From: Cyathus striatus
Lineage: Eukaryota; Basidiomycota; Agaricomycetes; Agaricales; Nidulariaceae
NCBI GenBank assembly: GCA_025738555.1
Contig: JAOVFP010000015.1
Span: forward strand, 3,286,001-3,350,000
Direction of reading: 5' to 3'
DNA length: 64,000 nt
In this document: positions 55,093-64,000 of the stretch, one piece after another
Numbering within the stretch: the stretch's first letter is position 1
How the letters are laid out: every line of letters starts with the position of its first letter
Position numbers and translations under genes: made by a program
The notes under the pieces: generated by a model
Databases searched by the model: none
The model's input: only the letters and a program-made list of their open reading frames with translations
What the model was told of the DNA's origin: nothing

Positions 55093-58000
55093 TTACATTA
55101 AAGTATCAGCTGGATCCTCAGCGTTTGGGGATGGATCTGAAGGTGTATTTGTTGGTGACTCGCGCATGATATCTTCGATCTCCTTCTCCTGTATAATAGC
55201 TGCCTGGCGCGCAACCGAGGCATTCTCATATGTTTCTTCCGACGGCATATGTGCAGGAGGTCGTGTTGCCATCTCAGCTTCTTCGTAACTTCGCAAAGCT
55301 TCTCTAAACTCTAACATCCATGGATGGTCCATCAGTTCAACAGCCGTAGGACGCTTCACAGGGTCGATTGTTAGACATTGCTTAATGAAATTAATGCCTA
55401 TGTCACTCAATTGTCCAGGTTCTGGCAAAGGTGGATGTTGAGTGGCTACGCCAATATGGAACATGATTGCCCTGTAAGCCGGTTAAACATTATACTTAAG
55501 GGCAATTTTCGCTTCACTTACCACTCATTATCTAAATTACTCCAAGGCTTTTTTCCTGTCGCAAATTCCAGAACAACGCATCCTAGAGACCAGATATCCA
55601 TAGCTCCGTGCCTTCCGCGTTTGTCGTTTTTGATAACCTCCGGCGACATATACATCGGTGTTCCAGTCAGCCCGTTGCTCATGGCAGCCAAGTTCATTGG
55701 ATTCGATGTTCCATTGAAAGCAGATAAGTCTGCAGCTCTACGGGATCGTTGCATTGTCCGGTGGTTTTTTGCCAGAATTTTCGCCGCTCCAAAGTCAACG
55801 AACTTAATGACACCCATATGGTCAAGAAGAATATCTACAATAATTAGAACCGTCTTTCCGCAAAAAATTATACTATAGGACTTACTGTCTGGTTTAATGT
55901 CTCTGTGTACAACCCCTTTTGAGTGCAGGTATGCTAAACCTTCGAGCATCTGCAATGTATAAACCTGGATTATACCTTCATCTTCGATCCTACCATGTTC
56001 CAAAAGGGCAGCCAAACTTCCTCCTTGGCAATACTCCTCGAAAATGTAAACTTTATCACGGTGAACTTCAATGCCATAGTATTCGACAACGTTAGGATGA
56101 TGCAGCATTTCCATTACACTGAGTTCATCTTTAATTTGTGAATACAGGTTGGGTAGTCCAGACAGCTCTTGAAATTTGATCTCTTTCACCGCCATTAATG
56201 ACCCCGAGTCCAAATTAACAGCGAGATAAACGGAGCCGAATGCGCCTGCACCAATGAACCTTCCTTGTTGCCATCGTATAGACACGTTAGAAGACGACGA
56301 AGCTAAGAATACAAGTGTTCTATCCTCGGGCTTTTCGTCATCGAGAACTCTACCTAGCATGATTTGTTTAGTGCCAGCAACCTTTCGAGTTGCTTCCAAT
56401 TCTGAAAGGGATTTTGAAGTCTTTTCCCAGAACATCCGAGTACTTGAATCTGTGTATGCAAGGATACCATCAGGATCAGATGTTATTGCAGCTGAAAAAT
56501 CTTCGTCTTCGTCCATACGAGAGTCCGTTGCGCGTTGCCGCAGAAGCTCTTCTTGCTTTTCCTTTTCCCTTCTCGCCTCGAGTGTTGATTTAGCCCCTAA
56601 GATATCGAAATGACTGATCAATAGAGTCATACAGCTTGCTACTTTATGACGAAGCATTTCAAATTGTTCTTCTGGTAACTGAAGAATATTCCATGTACGC
56701 TGGTATGTGAATTCGAGCGCGTTTACAGCCCATTTGAATGTCTTGCGGTCAGTGGGATCACAGTCATCGCATATAAATGACACCCAGGAAATTGCCAGCT
56801 TGATGAGGAGCCGATTGAATTTATACAAAGTGCCTCGTTCCATAAACCTTTTGGCGTGTTGTCCGTGCTCTGATGCGAACAGATACCAGTTCTCAAGTAA
56901 CTCTTGGCATCCGTTGGCCATCCGTAGCGAATCTCTCACATGGTGGACGGATTCTACGATGGATTCAGCAAGTTTGTTAGTTGAGCGCGCTATTTTGCGA
57001 AGCTCCCTATTGACCGTTGGCAAATGGGCCTGTAGATCTGTAAGGCAAGTCAAAGGCCCAACCCCAGAATCCATCTCAGTCGGTAGACCATCCTCATCTA
57101 GCGGGGTAAATATCCCTTCAAATATTTGTTTGGCGAGGCTTAACCTCCGTTGAGGCCCGTCTGCGACGAGACGCACACGGCCTTCTTTCATGTCTAGATT
57201 TATTTTAGGAGTCGGAAGAACCAATATTCGCCCATTCCAAAGAAAGTGTGTTTGCGGAGCTAGCACAAGTAAATACCGCGAATCGTCATCCTCGAGTCCA
57301 AGAAATTCGCTGTGACCAGCAATTCTAATTCCGTCATCGGTAGTAATTTCGTCCACATGAAACGCTTCGGTCAAAATGCGACGTATAGAGTCTGGCCGGT
57401 CAAATAGCGAATTTGGTGCAATGATATACACTCCATCTTCTTCCATTGACTGAGTATAACAAGGAAATGCCCGGAAGCAATCAAATGCGCAATAAAATGA
57501 TCCAGTGGAATGTCTTCGAGACTATATTCTGCAGAATTACTAAATCGTTGAGTGATAACCCTAGCGGATGCGAATTTCAGTAACCAAATAACCACATATA
57601 TAATCTCTATACCTAGCAAAGCGTTGAAGTTTCCGGTACCGCAAACGAACACTGTCAAGAATCTTTCCGTACCAGCCAATAAGTTGCTCATCTGTCATCT
57701 TGCGCGTAGATGAAAACGGACCCTCAAGCATATGTGACTGAAATGTTGAAATTCCAACATTTACCGAACTTTCTCCGAAATGCTCATCACCTTTCGGTAC
57801 GCGAACTTGCGTATCAAAGTAGTTAGTCACGCGAACCATAAGTTTATTGGTCAAGGAGCTAGAAATTCAAAGGGGTTTTCAGTTTGTATTGGTGTAATCG
57901 CGCGGAGAGACGTACCATAATTGTTCTGCTACTAAACACGACCCCCCTGCTGCAGTTAAACTGACGTCGTTAAAGGTGGCCCACTGAGCTTCCAAAACAT

Positions 58001-59537
58001 CTGTTTCCTTGAAATAAATTCCTTTTGGACCGCTCTTCAACTTCCAGTGTATTAACTTAAAAAAATTAGTTAATCCTTCCAATATAGTGGTATCGTAGTC
58101 TTCACTGATACACTGTGGAAGGTTCCAATTACCATCTGGATCCGGAGCAAGGAAAGCCTCATACTGGCGTTTCAATGTACAGGCGAGCCCAATGCTAATC
58201 TTCAAGTCTTCAGTCATTTGGTCAATAATAAGTAAGTCAGGGTCTTTTAGCTTCCGGACATAGTCCAAGCGAAGACGAAGACCAGCTTGAGAAAGCCTCG
58301 TAGGAAAAGAGATGAGTGGAACCAACTCGTTTACAAACGAAGGTAGATTCATCGCCTTAAAGAGGGGCGACAAATTGACCTGGGCATCTCGAGCAGTCCC
58401 CAGAAATGAATGAACTGTAACAAGAAATCCTTTTTCGAAAGTCCGTTGCATAGATTCTTCTTTTAGAAGCCTTTCAACAAAGCTCGTCCCGTCAGTTAAT
58501 TCATTCGCTAAATTAGAACCGTTACTGGTGTTCTTAGAAGTGGACATCCCTATCGGGATTTCATTGCTGGTGTTAGGCTGATTGACATCAAGCGTATCAC
58601 TTCCCGTCCATCGACGAAGTAGTGAAAAATGGTGCTTAAGCGATAGAAGGACAGTAGACCATGTATTCAGTGCGTCGCACCGAGCCTGAAATGCACCTTC
58701 AGCCGCAAGGGGTTTATCCAAATAAAATGCTTTCAAGTTAGGATAAAGTGATTGGGCCACTTCAAGTCGACGAAGAACGGATATAACCTGTCGAAGAGCG
58801 ACGGTATTGATATCTTCGGAATTTCCATCTTCTCTTTGTACTCGAAAGTTCAGAATTTCTTGAATAACTGAGTCTACTAAACGCATTCTCTTTTCCTCTA
58901 TTTTTCTCTTTTCCTCTTCAGCTGAGCGTCCATTGAACTTGGCTCGAATGTATATCCAAAAGTATGCGCGAGGATCATCATCTTTGTCGCCTTGGGGATT
59001 TTGGCGGGATTTCTCTGATTTAAGGACGTCACCCTTTAGAACAGACTCCAGCATAGTGCGCCATTCGAGTCGCTCCTTCTCCTCTCCAGAAGCAGGCTGA
59101 AGTAATTCGGTATCGACCCTGGTAAATTCAATATTTCCGTCTTCTGCTGCAAGGGAAATTCGACCAAGCTCTTCGTCATCACTCACATCCCCTGCGTCAA
59201 CTAAATTCGCGCCACGCCCATATTGAATATAGTGACTGTCTGGATCGTTTCTCGGGTCATCCGATTCTTCATCATGCGAAGATCTATATCGTTTGAGAAA
59301 TTGATTATATATGTCTGGGTGCTTATGAGATGGGGCACTATATGAATGCGAAACGTGCGGGTTAACAGCACCGGCGCGAGATTTGGAGATGCGAGACAGC
59401 CTGCTTGAGGTCGATGTTTGTGTCAGTTGCGAAGAGGTATATGGACGTGGATTGACATCCCAGTGGTTCTGGATATCACTGTCATCGCTGACGTCCTTCT
59501 CCTGGTGAGTATAGAGAGTCGGTGCGTGTCGTCGCAT
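55093..59537 (-). CDS. SSK2: MAPKKK of the HOG stress pathway (SSK2/SSK22/WIS4 type)
   Basis: MAP kinase kinase kinase that receives osmotic or oxidative stress signals from the Ssk1/Mcs4 response regulator and activates the Pbs2-type MAPKK. The long N-terminal regulatory region (about 1000 residues; starts MRRHAPTLYTHQEKD) contains typical blocks such as FWIYIRAKFNGRSAEEEKRK, KAFYLDKPLAAEGAFQARC, WYLFASEHGQHAKRF and FTYQRTWNILQLP. The kinase domain shows GRFIGAGAFGSVYLAVN (Gly loop), MAVKEIKF (Lys), VHRDIKPDNILLD (catalytic loop), KFVDFGAAKIL (DFG), GTPMYMSPEVI and DIWSLGCVVLEFATG. The C-terminal tail ends NAEDPADTLM. About nine introns; the DNILLD junction is an intron boundary. Length is close to the 1300-1600 residues usual for the family. 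Confidence 0.92.
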
Positions 59538-59893
59538 ACCAAAACCGGGAAATTAGCAATTAAAAGGGAGGGTAATTAATGCACACAGTGCCAGGCACTG
59601 TATCAGAGATGATTGGATTCGATATGTGACGACTGTAAGACTCGGCGAGAACAAGCTGATCCTGAGGTGAAGTTACGGGAACAACTCAAGAGTCCTAGTC
59701 AACCGACACCGTAAGGTATCGAGCAGGGAGGATTATAGCATCCAACCCTATTGTAAGGTTATACTTGTTATCTAGAGTATTCTGGCAATTAGATCTCCCT
59801 CGGGCCTCAACTTCTTCTCAACTTCCTCTCCCTCAACGTTCAACCTTTATACTCCTCTTACTATTAGCTATATTCCAGTAGTGTCTAGTCAAC
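59538..59893. promoter_or_regulatory. Divergent promoter region between SSK2 and RBG1 genes
   Basis: About 350 bp between two divergent start codons. Pyrimidine-rich on the + strand just before the RBG1 start (59800-59860). I see no clear TATA box. Confidence 0.4.
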
Positions 59894-61883
59894 ATGGGTG
59901 TCGTAGAAAAGGTATGGCCATCGCCCATGTCTAACTGAAATCGCTTACACAATCCTAGATTAAAGAGATTGAGGGTGCGCCGACTGTCCGACTTCACTAG
60001 AGCTTGAATTCAATAATGTGCTCAACTATCGTACAGAGGAAATGGCCCGAAGTAAGCATATGAGCGATGTATATTTTGGTAATATAGCTCATCCTCTCTT
60101 ATAGCTCAGAAGAATAAGGTCAGCTGTCGGGCTAGTATGCATAAAGATTCGCGCTAACTTGACGACAAGTAGGCCACGGAGTATCATCTCGGGCTGTTGA
60201 AAGCGAAGCTTGCTCGCTATCGTGCGCAGTTGTTGGAGCCCGCGACAAAATCCGGTCCTGCTGGAGTCGGTTTCGATGTTCAGAAGTCAGGAGATGCTCG
60301 TGTAGCGTTAATTGGGTTTCCTTCGGTTGGAAAGGTAAGCCTACTTTTTCTTGGCCATGTATTATGCACTAACTGTAACGGATTCCATATAATTCAAGTC
60401 TACATTGCTAAGTAAAACAACCCATACTGCATCTGAAGCAGCTGCATACGAATTTACAACTTTGACGGTTAGTTGCTCTTCATGACTTTTCTCGTTCATG
60501 TCGCTGTACACATCCTCATCGATCTTCCAGGCTATCCCTGGGGTAATCGAATACAAAGGAGCCCGTATACAACTTCTCGATCTTCCAGGAATTGTGGAGG
60601 GCGCCAGCCAAGGCCGTGGGCGAGGTCGCCAGGTAGTGTCAAGTATGTTTTCCGGGCTTATCCTTATTCAATTTTCGCTGATCGCGTTCAAGCTGCTAAA
60701 ACTGCTGACCTTATATTAATAATGTTGGATGCAACAAAGTCCGAAGAACAGCGGCGACTTCTTGAGATTGAACTCGATGCTGTTGGAATAAGACTTAACA
60801 AAGCGAAACCAGATGTCGTTTTCAAGAAAAGAACCACTGGAGGCGTTAGTGATATGCGAGCTATGTGTCCAGCTATTACTGAATCCTAAACCAGATTACG
60901 TTTAATACGACAGTCAAACTTACAAAAACTGATGAAAAGACAATACGCACGATATTGGCCAGTTGTATGTATATCCGTTACTTTTTATATCCGTAGTTTG
61001 ACACTACCATTTCTATAGACAAATTACACAATTGCGATGTAATGATACGAGAAGATGTAAGTATTTTGCGCCATCTCCACGAATCATTATTGTTTATTTA
61101 GTCTATCACAGATCACAATCGACGAGTTCATTGATGTTCTAATTGGAACCAGGAAGTATATGCCCTGCCTATGTCAGTTTTTACTGCATTTATGTCCTCA
61201 TATTGTACAACTAAATTTACCCTTTAGATGTCTATAACAAGGTAGATGCAATTAGTCTTGAGCAAGTGGATAAGCTAGCCCGGCAGCCAAATACGGTGGT
61301 CATTAGTTGCGAATTAGATCTCAAGTACGCAAATGTTCGTTTTACAACCGGATATCTTAGCTAAATTTAACCACATCAAGTCTGGATTACTTGATTGACA
61401 GAATATGGGAAGAACTACGTCTCGTCAAGATCTACACAAAAAAGAGGGGGGCTCATCCTGACCTAGCTGATCCTATATGCCTTCGTAAGGGTGCTACGAT
61501 CGAGGTGCTTACAATAGATTTTAGGCTTCTGCTCATTGCTCATTACTAACGAGCAAAAATAACACAGGACGTTTGTAACGGCATACATAGATCGCTAGCG
61601 GCAAACTTCCGGTATGGATTAGTATGGTATGTATTTTCTTATATCTGAGCATCAATACCGAGTCCTAACATCAGTACTAGGGTACGTACTGCATCCACAT
61701 TTGATGTTCGGGTAGCGTTAATTAGACATTACATAGGGTAAATCCAGCAAATTTGCACCGCACGCACAGAAGGTTAGTCTAGCGCACCAAGTTCAGGATG
61801 AAGATGTCGTTTCGAGTGAGTTACATTTTTTGACTTGCTGAGTGTCGCTTATTCACGGCCCCCACCCAGTCTTCACGAAATAG
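59894..61883 (+). CDS. RBG1: DRG family GTPase, RBG1/DRG1
   Basis: Developmentally regulated GTP-binding protein, which with its Tma46/DFRP1 partner associates with translating ribosomes. Start MGVVEKIKEIEEEMARTQKN, split over tiny exons. GTPase motifs: G1 GFPSVGKSTLL (split by an intron after GK), switch [15 protein letters not shown]3 [16 protein letters not shown], and G4 in [11 protein letters not shown]. Family blocks: [49 protein letters not shown]. The TGS domain follows: [48 protein letters not shown]. Ends VVSIFTK, stop at 61881-61883. The frame is intact across about ten introns, several flanking very short exons. Confidence 0.92.
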
Positions 61884-62456
61884 GAGCAGCTTTTCAAAAG
61901 ACGAAAGTCTCATGCTAGACAGATGGGGTATAAGGCTATTTTTACCTATGATATAGTTTAGCGAGCCAAATGTACTGGTGCTTGGATGCTTGAACGAGAG
62001 AAGATAGGTGCGGAGTACGATGCGATGTCCGCGAGTGGCCGGTGATTAAGTCGAGTGCCGTTCCGAAGACCACGTGGCACGAGTGCTAAAATTACTCGCA
62101 GGGCTGATGTCATGTTTTTTCTTCTTTGGAACATTTGTGCATCCGAGTCGACCGTAGCGACAGCCCCTGACAGCCCTCAGTCGACTCAAAGCCACCTCCA
62201 ATTATCCGTGCAGAACCCATTCAGACTGTACTATATTTATCAAGTTAATTGGATTATTCGCGGCCATCACTTTATCTTTGTGCCAGCACTTTCATAACAA
62301 CTTTGCTGGACCATCGCTGTACAGCCTCGGGACCTACCTTCCTCCATTAGATACCAATTATCCTACCCACACGCTCGTCCAGACCTCATATAACTGCTGC
62401 ACCCACACGTTCTTGCATTATTACCCATTATCGAGCACTTCATACCGATCCACTAA
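61884..62456. other. Intergenic region
   Basis: Two genes in the same direction are separated by about 570 bp. I see no gene, RNA or clear repeat here. Pyrimidine-rich patches near 62160-62200 and 62330-62440 probably belong to the promoter of the following gene. Confidence 0.45.
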
Positions 62457-63933
62457 ATGGTTGTTGCAACGTCACCCACTCCTTCGAGTCCCAAACTCGA
62501 ACTCATATTTCTTGGAACTGGGACATCTTCGAGTCTTCCACATGTTGACTGCTTAACTCGATTGCCAGATATGATACCCTGTAAAACGTGTTTGTCGACA
62601 TTGACGCCGGAAGGGAAAAAGAACATTCGCAGGAATACTAGTGTAGCGTTGCGTACAGAGGCGAAGGACGGGCGGCAAATGTAAGTGCTAGATTTGGGCT
62701 GGTGCATTAGCGGACTGGTTGTCAAGCCTCTTAGAACGATCGTCATCGATGCTGGAAAGAACTTTCAAGCAGCTGCTGTAGAGTGGTTCCCCAAGTACGG
62801 GCTGAGGAGAATAGATGCATTGCTTATTACTCACGCGCACGCGGATGGTGAGCACACTTTCTATGTTCCTATTTCAACTTGTTAACATGAGCTGTAAAGC
62901 TATGAATGGGCTAGATGATCTTAGAGGCAAGAAACCCTTCTTATATGGAATTGAAATTAATAAATTTTATCAGGATGGACACTCCGGGGTGTTGTTCAGT
63001 CCCATATCGATGTGTACGTATCGCAAGAAACATTTTCAGAAGTTCAAAGATCGTTTCCATACCTCGTTTCAAAAGAGTATGCATCAGGTGGTGGAGATGC
63101 AAGTAGCTTTTATTTATGGTCTTTTGAAGTGCATGACAAAGCTTACGATCGTTTTTTTTTTTCTCCATAGGTACCCGAGTTTAAATGGCATCTGTTCGAT
63201 GATCGAGTACCATTTGAGATTCAGGACACTGGAATAGATATTACGCCATTTGCTGGTAAGACCCGTATTGGCTTACTGAGAGGGGAGAATAATAATAATA
63301 ATAATAATATAATATTTGATAGTACACCATGGCAGAGTGTTCTCGGCAGCACCACCTGCCGGGTGCGTAAGCACACCAGATACAACACTGCCGCCTACGC
63401 CGGTGAAGAAAACGATGACTCTACAGGGGAGTGTTGATGTAAGTGATGGTGGGAGGACATGCGGGGAAGAAGAGAAGATCCATCCATATCTGTCGTACGG
63501 ATTCAAGATACGCGACCAGGTAGCATATATATCCGATGTTTCGCACATTCCAGAGGAAGTCTGGGCGGTGTTGGAGCGAAGAAGTAGCAGCGACAGCAGG
63601 AGGCTGCCGATGGTTGTACTAGATTGCCTGCGACTGCGAGCACACACGTCTCACGTTGGACTGGGAGAGTCGATCGAGATGGCGAGACGGATGAACGGAA
63701 GTCGGACATATCTAACAGGGTTTGGACATGAGGTGTCGCACGAGGAATACATTACAATAGGAGAGATTATAGGAGGAATGGAGAAGAAGGAGGAGGAGCT
63801 GACGGGGATGGAGAAGGCTGGGGCTGAGATAGTAGGGAAAGAGCGAGGTCTGTGGGTGCGGCCTGGGCACGACGGGCTGCGGGTGTTCGTGGAAAGAGAT
63901 GGGATGGTCTGGGACGAGAGCTATGATTGCTAG
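62457..63933 (+). CDS. Metallo-beta-lactamase-fold hydrolase, PhnP-like
   Basis: A metallo-beta-lactamase-fold protein of about 400 residues, similar in layout to PhnP-like cyclic phosphodiesterases. Start MVVATSPTPSSPKLELIFLG; the TGTSSSLPHVDC loop follows, with Cys pairs in IPCKTC. The core strand is TIVIDAGKNFQAAAV, and the metal motif is LLITHAHADAMNGLDDLRG, i.e. HxHxDA: the last His of the usual HxHxDH is Ala. Later: VPFEIQDTGIDITPFAVHHG (His ligand), GFKIRDQVAYISDVSHIP (Asp ligand) and LRLRAHTSHVGLGESIEMAR. C-terminus KKEEELTGMEKAGAEIVGKE..., end DESYDC. Introns include one with an (AAT)n microsatellite. The same HADA variant is, as far as I recall, seen in eukaryotic relatives. Substrate unknown. 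Confidence 0.83.
63288..63311 (+). repeat. (AAT)n microsatellite inside an intron
   Basis: About eight AAT units in the intron (63256-63325) joining ITPFA to VHHGRVF. Confidence 0.7.
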
Positions 63934-64000
63934 TAGGCGTGTGAATATTGGTGTAAATAATACTAATAGTAATTGCTATTAGAATATAATACTAAATATT

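Noticed and set aside
1..64000. Transposons, CRISPR arrays, rRNA genes, prophage or secondary-metabolite cluster
   Set aside because: No transposase, reverse transcriptase, terminal repeats, regular spacers, rRNA-like sequence or large synthase enzyme was seen on either strand.

Overview
The window is fungal nuclear DNA, most likely from a basidiomycete. Genes lie close together on both strands and are broken by many short introns of about 45-60 nt. The content is fungal housekeeping: MRH4-type helicase, PPR protein, Ups2/PRELI, Dsl1-complex Tip20/RINT1, HOG-pathway MAPKKK and TFIIIC B-box-binding subunit. A CSL (RBP-J-type) transcription factor and a WRAP73-type WD40 protein are also present; both occur in basidiomycetes and are absent from budding yeast. 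I see no prokaryotic or viral block, no transposon, no rRNA, no convincing tRNA and no CRISPR array. Gene spans run from start to stop codon and include introns. Exon joins were checked by reading frames across GT-AG (three times GC-AG) boundaries.

Layout. 0-12.7 kb: tail of an unknown gene, alpha/beta hydrolase, WRAP73 (-), DHA1-type MFS transporter, mitochondrial ribosomal protein uS17m, prefoldin 6 (-), gamma-glutamyltransferase, PP2C phosphatase (-). 13.2-27 kb: secreted histidine acid phosphatase/phytase with broken frame, hexose transporter (-), small Mim2-like protein, PPR protein (-), U-box cyclophilin PPIL2, ESCRT-III VPS20 (-), MRH4-like helicase. 27-44 kb: DUF4203-like membrane protein, CSL factor, TIP20/RINT1 (-), beta-carbonic anhydrase, HAD-like protein, peroxisomal ABCD transporter, Ups2/PRELI protein. 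44.7-64 kb: the very large TFC3-like TFIIIC subunit, a multi-pass membrane protein with an acidic linker, SSK2/WIS4-type MAPKKK (-), DRG GTPase RBG1 and a metallo-beta-lactamase-fold protein. Several pairs are divergent with only 120-370 bp between start codons (VPS20/MRH4, PPR/PPIL2, transporter/Mim2-like, prefoldin/GGT) and probably share promoters.

There is no operon-like pathway. Loosely, at least five products serve mitochondria (uS17m, Mim2-like, PPR, MRH4-like, Ups2/PRELI), and others serve membrane traffic (VPS20, TIP20), stress signalling (SSK2) and nutrient uptake (phytase, two MFS carriers, GGT).

Points worth checking: a perfect TFIIIC B-box inside the first intron of the gene for the B-box-binding subunit; several one-base frame breaks at short base runs in otherwise conserved genes (three within 450 bp of the phytase); three GC-AG introns with the same GCAAGT donor; and an upstream ORF overlapping the PRELI start.
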